A stretch of 64,000 nucleotides of DNA from positions 1,364,001 to 1,428,000 of the forward strand of contig NC_039483.1 of assembly GCF_003590095.1 (NCBI RefSeq), given 5' to 3'. Positions 23,779-34,240 of this stretch are shown here, one piece after another (within the stretch, counting starts at the first letter, position 1; each line of letters starts with the position of its first letter). The position numbers and the translations under genes were made by a program. A model generated the notes under the pieces. The model was given only the letters and a program-made list of their open reading frames with translations, was not told the DNA's origin and did no database searches. This stretch comes from Trichoplusia ni (lineage: Eukaryota > Arthropoda > Insecta > Lepidoptera > Noctuidae).

Positions 23779-23965
23779 GTGAACGAAAACTTTTCAATAC
23801 AAACGTAATACCAAAAGACGGTATTTAATTTATCTAGGTTCCTAATAAACTTTTAGTTTAAAACGTTCACTATTACGAAATGCCAGCGAATTGCATTTCG
23901 CATATTTTAACACCGCTAACAGCATGTTTTCAACTTATTTTTTCTGTAATTTAATTCTTAATATT
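23779..23965 (+). repeat. Inverted repeat pair, left member
   Basis: From 'gtgaacgaaaacttttcaat' to 'catgttttcaactta' this segment is the reverse complement of 26400-26614, with moderate divergence and an extra block of about 50 bp in the right member. It contains an inner palindrome built on 'gcgaattgcatttcg'. The two members are 2.4 kb apart and could be two copies of one repeat in opposite orientation, or the ends of a composite element. Confidence 0.75.
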
Positions 23966-23980
23966 TAATAATAATTAGTC

Positions 23981-24107
23981 GCAGTGTGATGATAAAATAA
24001 ATATTTTTCAATTTGGACCAGTAGTTCCTGAGATTAGCGCGTTCAAACAAACAAACAAACAAACTCTTCAGCTTTATATATTAGGACCTATAGAAGTATA
24101 GATAACA
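23981..24107 (+). repeat. Dispersed repeat E, 3' part, with (CAAA)n
   Basis: It contains 'ttggaccagtagttcctg' and 'agattagcgcgttcaaac', then a (CAAA)n run at about 24045-24063 and a 'tatattag' end. It matches the 3' half of the copy at 38104-38360. Confidence 0.55.
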
Positions 24108-24589
24108 TTTATGAGCTTAAATATGATAGAAAATACAAAAATTTTGCTAATATAAAGCGCCTTCTCGTTTATAACCACAACAATATCATAACGGGCCGTG
24201 CAGCAGAAATCGTAATATTTTAATTTCGCTATAACTTCAGAACCAAACGTCCAATTTTAATTATTCAAAGACCAAATATTATCTACATTAACTGTACATA
24301 GTGATGAAATAATTAATTTTGATAAGGATTAATAGCATGAGTAAAATAAACGCGTTTAAATGTAGTCCAAAAAAATGAAGATTTTTCAATAAAAAAAGTG
24401 GTTATTGTACCTCACTCGGCATAGATAGGTATAGTGTGTCGCGAACTTTTTTGTAGATATTTATAACATCTACAATTACTTAGAACATTTTATGGTTCTA
24501 TCTTTAATAGTTTAGGCAGGGTACGCAAAATAAGTAACTTTTTTGGTTGATTTTTTACACCTTGTGTTCGAAAAACCCTAATATCTTAC

Positions 24590-24750
24590 GGAAGCCTATT
24601 TTTGGGCAAAATTAAATATAGCCTATATTACTCGTGGATAATGTAGCTTTCGAATAGTGAAATAATTTTTAATCGGTCCAGAAGTTTATGAGCCTATTCA
24701 ATACAATGAAACAAACAAAGTTTTCCTCTTTATACTATTAGTGTAGATTA
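24590..24750 (+). repeat. Dispersed repeat, family F, 3' part
   Basis: The phrases 'cggtccagaagtttatgagc', 'ctattcaatacaa' and 'cctctttatactattag' match the copy at 61212-61418. The 5' head is missing or decayed. Confidence 0.5.
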
Positions 24751-25174
24751 AAATTCGGTAAATTTAAAATGATCAAGAGTATGTTTTCGTTATGAAACTT
24801 ATTTTTTGGTACCTAATAGGTAACAAATATTACGTAAGTAATCCAACCCAAGTTTAATTTTTTTTTGCAATAAGAAAGAGTACATATCATTAATTACACT
24901 ATCCCATTTTTCCATTAAATCTTTTTCCAAATATTTCACTCCCACCACATCCATGTATTGGCTAGAGGCCTCCGTCGACTCCGTCCTAACTCGCCTATAC
25001 CTACGCGATAATCACCTACGGCGAGCGACAACTGTTACCTACTAAGTTCCGTTTAAAATTTTAAAGTAGGTATGCTAGAGGCGGTTTATTTAAATATTAT
25101 ATTAAACAGTACATACATTAATGTTAGGTAATATTTCGTAAGTAAATAGTTAGTTAATAAATAATATATTTATT

Positions 25175-25404
25175 ACTAGCTTTTCGCCCGCAGCTTCGTC
25201 GGCGTCGATGTCGGTTATATCGCGTTTCCAAGAAAGAGAACTCTTCAAAAGTCCGGGATAAAAACTATCCTATGTTCTTTCTCAAGGTCAACTCTATCTC
25301 TGTACCAAATTTCATTAAAATCAGTTCGGTGGTTTAGACGTGAAGGCGTAACAGCCAGACAGACAGAGTTACTTTCGCATTTATAATATTAGGTATAGTA
25401 GGGA
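25175..25404 (+). repeat. Dispersed repeat, family D
   Basis: It begins 'actagcttttcgcccgcagc' and ends 'ataatattaggtatagtagg'. It shows the full body seen also at 37708-37936. There is no coding capacity. It lies inside the interval between the two members of the inverted repeat at 23779 and 26400. Confidence 0.7.
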
Positions 25405-25605
25405 ATATTAGTAGGGATTAAAACGTTTTTTTTTTCATACCATTTTGTTAAAATTTTACTTTGCTTGTAAAATTACTACGTAGTAGGTACTGTGCCAAAT
25501 TTCATTAAAATCAGTTCTTCGTCTTCTTAAAGTGCTTACAGATATAACAGATTTTTTTTCTTTCTTTTTTGTTAAAAAGCTACTCCCGCACTAAGGAATT
25601 TAATC

Positions 25606-25781
25606 CATGTGTTGCGGAGCTTTCACAAACATACAATTCACATGCACAAAGACACCTAGCCTCAGAACAAGCATTCGTGAATCACACAAACGCTTGTCCT
25701 ACACGGGGATCAAACCCGCGACACGTCGCGCCCAGTGGTTTAGGCGGGATGACCTCAACCGCTCGGCTATCCGTGTAGTCA
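25606..25781 (-). repeat. tRNA-derived SINE B
   Basis: On the minus strand it starts 'gactacacggatagccgag' + 'cggttgagg', a tRNA-like A-box region. Then come the B-box 'gggtttgatcccc' and a body with 'gacaagcgtttgtgtgattc', 'aatgcttgttctgagg' and 'taggtgtctttgtgc'. Several overlapping short ORFs across it are chance products of its GC content. Confidence 0.75.
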
Positions 25782-26399
25782 AATTGAATGAAAGTGTCAA
25801 AAAACCTTGACAAATATATATTTTTGCTATTTAGTCTTGAAACCATAATTTCAAATTCAAATGCTACAACAAATACATTATAACACTCAAATTTAAAGTA
25901 AAGGAGAAATCCAATTAACATTGACAGAGTAGGTATTAATCTAGGCGCGCTATACCAGAGTAAAGCAGACAAAAAGTAAACAAAACCTATGTGCTCGCCC
26001 TCGCTCTACCCCGTCCAAATTATTAAATTTATTTAACTATTAATTTTAATAATCACTTATTACGTCCTCGTCAAAAATGAATACTTTATTTAACTATAAA
26101 CAACAAAACAATCTTTTACATCGGTAAACTACCTAATAGTTATAATGTCGAACCCAACGCCAGCGCATGCCACGACCAGTGCGTACACGCACACAAACAT
26201 AGCGTGTTGGACGTTGGTGAGACATGCGACAGCGATAATATGGTTCCAGATTTGTGATAAATTTGGTTGTGTTCCGTAATACCAAAAATTATGAATGAAA
26301 ACTTATTATATGTCCACTTTTTTTTTGATAAATTGCAACTAGACTATATAATCTGTGTTCCTATTAAAAGGATATTAAGAATATTAATGTTTTAAGTAC

Positions 26400-26614
26400 A
26401 GAAATATTAAGTTGAAAACATGCTGTTAGCGGTGTTAAAATATACGAAATGCAATTCGCTCGCATTTCGTAAATAGTGAATGTTTTAAACTAAAAGTTTA
26501 ATAGGAACCTAGATAAATACCGTCTGTATCCGAATAATATAACTTTAAGTCGGTGATATGTTCGTAGCGACAATGATTTTGGTATTACGTTTGTATGGAA
26601 AAGTATTCGTTCAC
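26400..26614 (-). repeat. Inverted repeat pair, right member
   Basis: This is the reverse complement of 23779-23965. It carries the internal palindrome 'acgaaatgcaattcgc' + 'tcgcatttcgt', which would fold into a 9-bp stem. About 50 bp near 26528-26575 have no match in the left member. Confidence 0.75.
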
Positions 26615-27123
26615 CGCACCCTTAAGTACTATAGTACTAACCATTCCTTTCGGTTTTTTTTATATATAGGCTGTGTCAAAATTCACAGCTTTTAGCATAA
26701 AGTCTCTTCTGTTTACTTCCAGTCCTATATATAGTCTTTCGTGAAAGTAAAATAAAAATAATAATAACTAAATGTAAATTGGGGCTTGAGATCTTCCACT
26801 TTAATAAGTTCACAGTAAGAGCTGAAGTCGTCAATTTTATTGCTCTCATCAAAACTTTAAGTATCTCTTAATATTACAGATGATTAAATATTTAGTAATA
26901 AGGTAAGGTATCAGAAAATATTATTTTAAGGGCATTTTGCTATCGTAGTAGATCTAGGTAAATAGTTGAATCTCCAAAAATACACCACTTCTTACCAGGA
27001 TTTGTCCGTGGAAATGTTAGGACTAATAGGATCAAAATTGGCAGTTTTCTTCATTCACTCCATCATTCAATTCTCTTACATCTAGTTGGTCAACAACTTC
27101 AACATTAAGACGATATGAGATAT
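26615..27123. other. Gene-free AT-rich stretch
   Basis: I see no gene or clear repeat. Confidence 0.3.
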
Positions 27124-27438
27124 CTAAGTACCTCCTTGCATAAGAAATTGCTCTGCATTACCACGCACTGACCAAATGCGGGACACGTTGCACCGCGGTA
27201 CAAGTTGAGTCAGTAAGACTATGAAACTACTCGCTACCTGCTCCGAGAAGGAGGGGTCCATGGAGATGCCCCCGCCTAAGTGAAAATACAAACGCAAAAG
27301 CCTTTCCACATCTCTGAGACCATAATTGTTTTCTGAACCATTGAATACGACCATGAAGGTAACACACCATCTATCTTGCGTGCTTAAACCATGCTTTGAC
27401 TTTTCTAATTTCTCCAGCTTGGCCACAATCCCGTTCAC
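27124..27438 (-). pseudogene. Unidentified open frame, possible exon or remnant
   Basis: A 104-codon frame that extends six more codons upstream to a TAA. It is not AT-driven in composition and reads like protein ('KLEKLEKSKHGLSTQDRWC', 'GLRDVERLLRLYFHLGGG', 'QVASSFIVLLTQLVPRC'). That suggests an alpha-helical segment. No family is recognised. Two possible donors occur inside ('GAGCAG|GTAGCG') and at the end ('GGAG|GTACTT'), but no good acceptor precedes it. It may be a gene remnant, an exon of an unseen gene, or chance. I would not treat it as a functional gene without support. Confidence 0.25.
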
Positions 27439-27631
27439 AAAAACGGAATATTCTTATCACATATCAGTGAATAAGGCTACATATCAGTTCTTTAAATACA
27501 TCTACAAAGTCCACCACACCCAAAACACTTGGGCCCATGGTCATCACTAAGGCCAGTTACCAACGGCACCAAAGGCATTATTACACACACAATAGCCACT
27601 GCGTCTAATATTAGCCACACAATGCGACATT

Positions 27632-27720
27632 GCGCGTGCGCACGCGACGTTTAAGGCGCGCCAAAATGGCGGCCCAATATGGCGGACTTAAAGGACCGTT
27701 TGCCGCGTGTTAATGGCGAA
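27632..27720. promoter_or_regulatory. CpG-rich promoter-like spot with NRF1- and YY1-like words
   Basis: The palindromic 'cgcgtgcgcacgcg' (about 27633-27646) resembles the NRF1 core. It is followed within 40 bp by two 'AnnATGGCGG' words, 'aaaatggcgg' (27663-27672) and 'aatatggcgg' (27675-27684), that fit the YY1/Pho consensus. The surrounding sequence is AT-rich. No gene is recognised downstream within several kb, so this is inference from motifs alone. Confidence 0.3.
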
Positions 27721-28387
27721 GATGTCATTATATAATGTTGTTTGTATTGTGTGCGGGTTTTGGTTGGTTTTACTGGGTTGCAGGCTTTCTAAGATGATCT
27801 GAATCTTTTAGATAACTTAGTACGTTGGTGAATGAGTTTTTGGGGTCAGATAATAGTCTCTTTAACGTAGATATATAGGATGATCAGTTAAGTGATTTGG
27901 AGTGTCTGAAAGTTAAGTTGAGAACAATTGTGAGTAGCAAAGTAGGTGTAGGCTCAATAATTATAGCTAGTCGAAGCTCTCAAATATGTAAAGAAATTGC
28001 ATTTCTTTTGGATAAGTCCACGTGACTTATTGTACGTATTAGCTTGGTATGCATTCGTTTAGAAAATAATAATTAAACTATCGGTATATTTTTTTCAAGT
28101 CTTGTAAATATTTGTAAATTGAACTTTACCTATTATCCTACACATGTCTAAAATCAAGTTTTCAAGTTGTATACGTCATTTAAAATTATAATATTGTTAC
28201 GAAGTGCTATAAATATTAAACATTTACTTCGTCTACATAAGTTTCAAGTGTTTCGGTGGTTTGGGATTAGACTAACTTAGATAGAAGAGATTAAGACTAG
28301 ATTTAGTAGATTAGTTATTTAAGGAGCTACTGTGTACTAGAGGTTAAATTACAAAAGATAATTATAATAAGTATGAATAACTTTTAA

Positions 28388-28714
28388 TTACAAGGCTGTA
28401 GCTGGCGAGTTCGGAAGAATGATGAAATTGAAGAGCTTGTGGCCGAGCCGAATATCATTGGCATCACCAAAGCGCACCGATTACGATGGCTCGGACACGT
28501 AGAACGCATGGGGGAGGATCGAGCAGCTAAAAGAGCGTATCTGGGTCAACCAACAGGACGCAGACCTGGTCGCCCCAGGTACCGCTGGCGGGATATGGTG
28601 GAAGCGGACTTACGTGAAATCCATGCCAACAATTGGCAGGATACAGCGCAGGACCGCACAGAATGGAGAGTTCTCGTTTCGGAGGCCAAGACTCACTTCG
28701 GGTCGCTGAGCTGA
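28388..28714 (+). pseudogene. C-terminal fragment of a non-LTR retrotransposon polyprotein
   Basis: The frame opens after a TAA at about 28386, runs through 'CSWRVRKNDEIEEL', then 'HRLRWLGHVERMGEDRAAKR', 'GRRPGRPRYRWRDMVEAD' and ends 'SEAKTHFGSLS' before TGA. The RLRWLGHVxRM and RRPGRPxxRW motifs with the EAKTHFG-type end are typical of the extreme C-terminus of insect non-LTR (RTE/CR1-like) reverse transcriptase proteins. All catalytic domains are absent, so this is a 5'-truncated dead copy. The tandem 'ttagttagttag' just after the stop may be its tail or target sequence. Confidence 0.75.
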
Positions 28715-29369
28715 GAAAGTTAGTTAGTTAGCACCCTGTATACTGTTGCTAGTATTTTCATTTGGTTGTTAGTGGAGAAAAATATGTAGATATATTACAC
28801 ATGTATCAGCTTATACTAACACAAGGACATACATAAGTATGATAACAATTAGAAATTTATTAGTTTTTAATTAGTGAAGTTATGTTTTCGAAGTTTATAG
28901 GTTAATAGAATTTTTCACAAAGTTTTTGACAATAAATATTCGCAACATTTCAGTAATATTTTACAAGTTTCGTCAAAAGCTGATAAAATCTAACCTAAGT
29001 TTATTTTGCCGATTTAGTTTTGTTGTAAGGCTTCCAGCTTTTCTATTCTTCGTGTAAATACGTAGTGATCCCACCTAAGTGAGTAAGATCCCGGGTCGGA
29101 GAGAAAATTGAACACTCCTTTTGGAGTACTTTGAGATATAAGTATTAGCCATATCTTAGCACGTGTAGAAAACTAAGATTGTTATTAAGTAGTGGTCAAA
29201 AGATAAAGAATTTTTTAGAAGATATTTAGGAAATAAGAAATTATATTCGTTCATTATTTAACCAGCTGTTGGTCATGGCTGCAACCATCTGCTGCATGTA
29301 GGTTATAGCTGCAAAAAACATTACCCTACTTGAAAGCGGTCGAACAATATATATATGTATGTGTTAATC

Positions 29370-29470
29370 CAAGGTATCAGCTACATCCATACAAAATTTC
29401 ATCGAAATTGGTCCAGACGTTTGAGCGTGAAGAGATAACAAACTTACAAGCATAAAAACTTTAAATCTTA
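29370..29470 (+). repeat. Dispersed repeat 3' fragment
   Basis: The phrase 'tttcatcgaaattggtccag' with 'cgtttgagcgtgaagagat' matches the 3' portion shared by several lepidopteran repeats of the D/F type. It is a short fragment with no clear head. Confidence 0.4.
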
Positions 29471-29502
29471 TAATTTACAATAATAAACAAATTCCACCTC
29501 TG

Positions 29503-29577
29503 GCCAATTATCTCGGTAGCTTAGTTAGTAAAGCGACTGGTACCAGGAGTGGCAGGTTCGATTCCAGTCTAAAGCAC
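29503..29577 (+). repeat. tRNA-like head of a SINE
   Basis: It shows 'tcggtagcttagttagtaaa' (A-box-like) and 'caggttcgattccagtct' (B-box) with near-tRNA spacing. The acceptor stem does not pair well, so I call it a SINE head rather than a tRNA gene. Confidence 0.5.
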
Positions 29578-29788
29578 AATTTCATAGTAGAAATTGTAAT
29601 TAATGTAATTTATTGCGAATAAGATGTTTTATATCGATAACAGTAACTCTTGTTGGCGGTCACACCCACGTCGGTGATTACAAGAAAAGCTGAATATGTA
29701 TTTTCAGACTTGAAGACGATTATTCGGTTTGCCCTTTAAATTTGCGGGACAGGCAGATACATTTTCATATAAATATTAATTAATTACA

Positions 29789-29836
29789 TATATAAAACAG
29801 TCTCGTGTCGAGATGTAGCCCACATGAATATTTGAA
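29789..29836 (+). repeat. Lep1-like head fragment
   Basis: The phrase 'tatataaaacagtctcgtg' with 'tcgagatgtag' resembles the first 40 bases of the Lep1-like element at 17965. The rest is missing. Confidence 0.35.
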
Positions 29837-29862
29837 TTACGTTCACATGCCTTTTGCATTTT

Positions 29863-30250
29863 ACGTGCCTTCCGATACACTGAAATAACATAGGTAGATG
29901 GTCACCCATCTACAGACCCACCGACTCAAGTCATCTTTGGCCTAGCCGTTTCCCAACTATATTGGGGTCGGCTACCAGTCTAACCGTTTTCAGCTAAGTA
30001 CCAGTGTTTTATAAGGAGCGACTGCCTATCTGACCTCTTCAACCCAGTTACCTGGGCAACACGATACCCTTGGTTAGACAGGTTGTCAGACTTTTTCAAG
30101 CTTCTGACTACCTGTAACGACAGTCAAAGATGTAGGAATAGCCGGGACCCACAATTTAACGTGCCTTCCGAAACACGGAGGAACTTGTTATGACAAAGAT
30201 GGTCAGCCATCTACGAACCAACCGCGTCAAGCATAGCTTAACCTGTGATC
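29863..30250 (+). repeat. Dispersed repeat, family C
   Basis: A full-length-looking copy spans about 29930-30250: 'tggcctagccgtttcccaac', 'ttggggtcggctaccagtc', 'gtaccagtgttttataagg', 'acccagttacctgggcaac', 'gggacccacaatttaacgtg', 'ccttccgaaacacggagg', ending near 'cttaacctgtgatcg'. A partial second copy of its tail precedes it at 29863-29930. It is non-coding. Confidence 0.75.
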
Positions 30251-30324
30251 GATTCACTTATGCGGTTATTACTTAGCCACGAGCTACTCACCGACTCAAG
30301 TGTACCTTATTAATACAAAAATGT

Positions 30325-30371
30325 GCTCGTGAGTCGTGGCTAAATTACAAATTTAGCCACGACTCACGAGC
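30325..30371. repeat. Perfect 22-bp hairpin with 3-nt loop
   Basis: The arms 'gctcgtgagtcgtggctaaa' + 'tt' and their exact complement are separated by 'aca'. Part of the same word ('ttagccacgagct') occurs once more at about 30276-30288. The hairpin has no U-run typical of a terminator and is in a non-coding stretch. Confidence 0.85.
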
Positions 30372-30529
30372 TCCTCCTATGTTATGGTTATAATTCGATA
30401 TATATCAATTAAACAACAATCTAAATCCATTAATTACTTGAGACGAAATAATTGAACAATCAAGTAAGTTACCTAAATTGGTCTATAATATAATATTCCA
30501 CTAATTACAGAACGCCATCAAGTCTCAAA

Positions 30530-30902
30530 CTAAGCAAAGCTTGTATTATGAGCACAAGACAACTGATGAACATGTATAGGTATATGTTTCTAATTACACA
30601 CAATAATCGTGCTAATCACACAAAGTGCGACTGCACGGATACCCGAGTGGTTGAGGTCATCACGCCAAACCCACTGTTCGCGACGAGTCGCGGGTTCGAT
30701 CACCGCGTAGGACAAGCATTTGTGTGATCCACAAATGCTTGTTCTGAGTCTGGGTGTCTTTGTGCATGTAAAATGTATGTTTATGAACCCTCCCCCCCCC
30801 CTCGACACACGGACAAACATTAGTCCTGCATGGGAATCGATCCTATGACCTCATCCTATGGGTATAGCAGTCAGGGCCACTTTCCACTAGACCACCAGGC
30901 CC
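30530..30902 (-). repeat. tRNA-derived SINE A, interrupted by SINE B
   Basis: The right part (about 30815-30902), read on the minus strand, has 'gggcctggtggtctagtgg' (A-box) and 'gatcgattccc' (B-box). The left part (30530-30615) has the body end 'acaagctttgcttagtttg', as at 8050. Between them sits a plus-strand SINE B (30618-30800), so SINE A was present before SINE B inserted. Confidence 0.55.
30618..30800 (+). repeat. tRNA-derived SINE B, nested in SINE A
   Basis: It begins 'gcgactgcacggatacccga' + 'gtggttgagg' (A-box) and has the B-box 'gggttcgatcacc'. Then follow 'gacaagcatttgtgtgatcc', 'aaatgcttgttctgag', 'gtgtctttgtgcatg' and a short tail before a C-run. It is the same family as 25606-25781. 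Confidence 0.7.
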
Positions 30903-33340
30903 GTCGAACGTACCGGTAAATTATCATATTTATTGCAATACATTGTCCCGTATCCCCGGTTTATTTTTAGATTCGACCTCGGGTACCCGATTATTATTCA
31001 ATCGTTTTCGCTAGGTGGTACCTAAAAGGGGCGAAACGCGAGTCGAATTTTTGAAATAGAATAATATCGTGCAGTCGTTAATGGAATAAAGATTAGATTG
31101 TAATTAAGTGCTGTGTTTTTACGTTTTGTTACCTGTTGCTTATTTTTGCGAGGCTGTGATTTTTAAATCAAAATCAAAAGAAATTTATTCAAATTAAGCT
31201 ACTACAGTAACACTTTTGAATGCAAATTACGTTGAATAGCAACCAAGTTCCTGAGTGCTTTTGATACGAGAGAAAAAATCAAAAGTATTACTACATTCTA
31301 CATTAAAAACAAATCAAATTCATGACAGTGGTAAGCGTTGCTTAACCTCGATCTTAAAGTTTTAGTGTTACTTACCTAACCTGTGAAAATTTCATGATTT
31401 CTCAAAACTTAACCATGATCCTAAGACCAGATAATGTGAAATATCAGATAATGTGTTTCTGATAAAGCTGGCGCTATAACAAAATATAATAAAATAAGCA
31501 TCAGGTTTACTCAACAGCTTTTTGTAGTTTTGGCTGAAGACTGACCTATTTTTGTTGCAAAAAAAAATCTTATGCCTCTTTGTACGGAACCTTCAACATC
31601 GCGAGTCGCACTCACACTTGACCGACTTTGTTAATAGTTTTGTTTTGTAGGCTGTTCCTTAGATGTTGGTGTGACAACTGGGGCAATCGGTCACAATAGA
31701 AAGGGCGGCATGTCAAGGATTTCATCGCGTCAAAATATTTGGCTTTTAGCTGAAGTGTCGAGATACTTCGTCTCAATTTCACTTAGATTCTTTGTATGTT
31801 TGTACCGAACAATCTATTCTTTTAGGAAAATTTTAAAATCATTTTTTTGCGTTGTGTAGATAATAAATTATTATCTGTACTAAAAAAAAATATTGCGAGT
31901 TCATAACGTTGACAGAGGTATTTATTTAATTATGCCACAAAAGTTATCTTTTATTAAATTACAGAAATTAAGATGAATAGAAGCAGACTAAATTCTCCCA
32001 GTAAAAGTAAAAATACATCAATATAATGTATTGTTTTCTTTTTAGTACAATAATCGACAAAACATTAACACCTACAAAATACTTAAACATATTTCAACAA
32101 GAGATACAACAACAAACCAACAAGATTACATCTTTTTCTTTGTTAAATAAGTTGTAAGTCTAGTTCTAAGAAAACACGTAACTGGGGCTCGTAAAAACTC
32201 TTAATAAAAAGCTTACCGAGGAACAGTAGGCTAAAAGACGATAAAAAAATGTTTATTTAGGGCTTAAGACATAAATAAAGTTTTAGTAAACAACTGTAGA
32301 CCTAGTTTTTACGAAGTTATATAATACTTTAGATGTTTACTTTGCAATATATATTTAAGTAATTGCCCGAAAATGTATCAAGTATGTAGATGTCTTTATT
32401 TCACCGTTCCTTATGAATGCCTTAATAAATTTTAAGATATTTGGTATTATTCACATCCCTGCAAACAAATTTAGGCAAAAAGACCGTGTCTCTGTATAGT
32501 ATAATCATGATAATAAAAAGGTCCAAGACCTCTGGATACAGAAAGATATAAAATTATCTGTACAAAGAGAGGTGTTAACGTCCCCAAAAATGTTGAGCGC
32601 CCCTTCAAGAACAGTCAAGTGTCTCAGAATGGAACTCACTTCAACGTTGCGAGAGCAAGACAAACACAACCGCGTCCAGTGTTGACACAGGACCAATTAA
32701 TTAATTAAACGTGTGTTTTCCCGCGATTATCTTTCGAAAAAGCAATAGGTCAAAAAGTTCTAAGTACTGAAAGCGAAACTGCTTTTCAAGCCCTATGATT
32801 ATCTACAGTGTTACAAACACACACTCGACACTCGACTCATGGCATATTATGGGCCCCCTTCACTAGGGCTCTGCTGTCTGTCCATCTGGCACTAGCTGTA
32901 TCTCATAAACCTTGACTTTAAGCAGTTACAAACGATTGCACCTACATAATCTTGATGGGTGACGAATTTTTGCATCCTTTTTTATCACTCCTTTACGAAA
33001 ACTTGTTTTTTCTTTACCAGTTTTCTAGACAATTTCTCATCTTATTGTACCTGTCAAACTCAATATCAGATTGTCAATGCCTTGATTTATTCAAGACGTT
33101 TTTCTAGACTGTATGTACTAGAACTGTGATTGATTGTTGTTCGTCTGTTTATGATGTATTGCTACTTTGAAACAGACAGTATTTTATTTGAAGACTGAAA
33201 GCATTGACAGGCGAAAAGATAAGTAATGTTTCAGCATGTTTTTCAGGAAGTTAGTTCTGTGATTTAGAATGTTGACACTGTTAGAATGTTTCAGTTTTAT
33301 TGTTTGTCATTCAAAAACACATCTATTAGCTACAGCTTTC
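30903..33340. other. Gene-free stretch
   Basis: I see no gene. Fragments of dispersed repeats occur at 31575-31625 ('gtacggaaccttcaac') and 32840-32920 ('tgtctgtccatctggcac'). The short ORFs at 31671-31859 and 32505-32696 have no recognised features. Confidence 0.35.
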
Positions 33341-33342
33341 AT

Positions 33343-33480
33343 TAGCCTTCATCATCGTCATCATCCACAGCCTTTGTCCTCCCACTGCTGGGTATAGGCC
33401 TCCTCTTTCTCCTGCCAATTTCTACGGTCCTATACCAGCTTCACCCAGACTAGGCCCGAGTCTCGAGCTCAAGCTTTCAT
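33343..33480. repeat. Dispersed repeat with 'cccactgctgggtataggcctcc'
   Basis: It contains 'catcatcgtcatcatccac' and 'cactgctgggtataggcc', phrases that mark the 3' end (in reverse) of a widespread lepidopteran non-LTR/RTE-like repeat. The plus-strand counterpart is at about 38510-38580 ('tataggcctatggccagcag' and the '(tgatga)n' tail). Confidence 0.55.
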
Positions 33481-33918
33481 TAAAACCTATCAAGTTAATG
33501 TTGGTCTAGCGACACTGATCCGTAAAATTTTTACGAATACCCCCTTTGTCACCAACAAATTTATAACCGTTACAACCGTTGCATGCGATATTTATCGTTT
33601 GTGAAAATAACTATTGTCTAGCTATCAAAGGTAATAAAATACATCCTACTGGTTACCGACTTATTGTCGGACAGACTGACAGCGGAGACTTAGTAAAAGG
33701 CCTCTGTTTTGAACCCTTGGGAAACCTAAAAACTAGCTTATCGTTATCCAGGGCGTAGTCTAACTGAGTTTACGTCGATATTTGCATATTCATTACAATC
33801 AGATGTCGCAACTAATTCCAATTTAGTTTTAGTTAGTGAATCTATATTAAAACTATGTGGTCTGAATTGGAAATACATTATTTTAAACACTCACTCATAA
33901 TTATTAAATATATTGTAT

Positions 33919-34106
33919 AGCATTTCGCCTGCGTCGAGGTCCGTTTTATCGCGGTTTCCAAGAGAACTCTTCAAAAGTCCGGGATATAAACTATCCTATG
34001 TTCTTTCTCAAGGTCAACTCTGTCTTTGTGCCAAATTTCATTAAAATCGGTTTAGACGTGAAAGCTTAACAGACAGACAGAGTTACTTTATAATATTAGT
34101 AAGGAT
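33919..34106 (+). repeat. Dispersed repeat, family D, truncated
   Basis: It has the family body 'gagaactcttcaaaagtccg', 'aactatcctatgttctttc', 'caaggtcaactctgtc' and the end 'taatattagtaaggat', with a damaged head and some short deletions. Confidence 0.65.
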
Positions 34107-34124
34107 AAAATTATGCAACGGTTT

Positions 34125-34240
34125 ATGATTTCCCTACTAGTTTCGGGCCCAACCGGTTGGACCCCGAATTCTCGGCCCGTACTTTATTAAAAACTTAGGT
34201 TGGGTCCGAAACTAATCGGGCAATCCCGATAAATGCGCTG
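34125..34240. repeat. Inverted pair of a short dispersed core
   Basis: A minus-strand copy ('ctagtttcgggcccaaccg') and a plus-strand copy ('ggttgggtccgaaactaatc' + 'gggcaatcccgata') lie about 60 bp apart. Single copies of the same core occur near 9826, 41828 and 62330. The role is unknown; it is a dispersed-repeat end of some kind. Confidence 0.5.

Noticed and set aside
24040..24065. CRISPR-like or satellite array
   Set aside because: It is a simple (CAAA)n microsatellite within a dispersed repeat; no spaced direct repeats occur anywhere in the window.
25569..25972. Three overlapping ORFs of 67-96 codons
   Set aside because: They lie across a tRNA-derived SINE and are produced by its GC-rich sequence on both strands.
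29503..29577. Possible tRNA gene
   Set aside because: A- and B-box words are present, but the acceptor stem does not pair and there is no clear cloverleaf; a SINE head is more likely.
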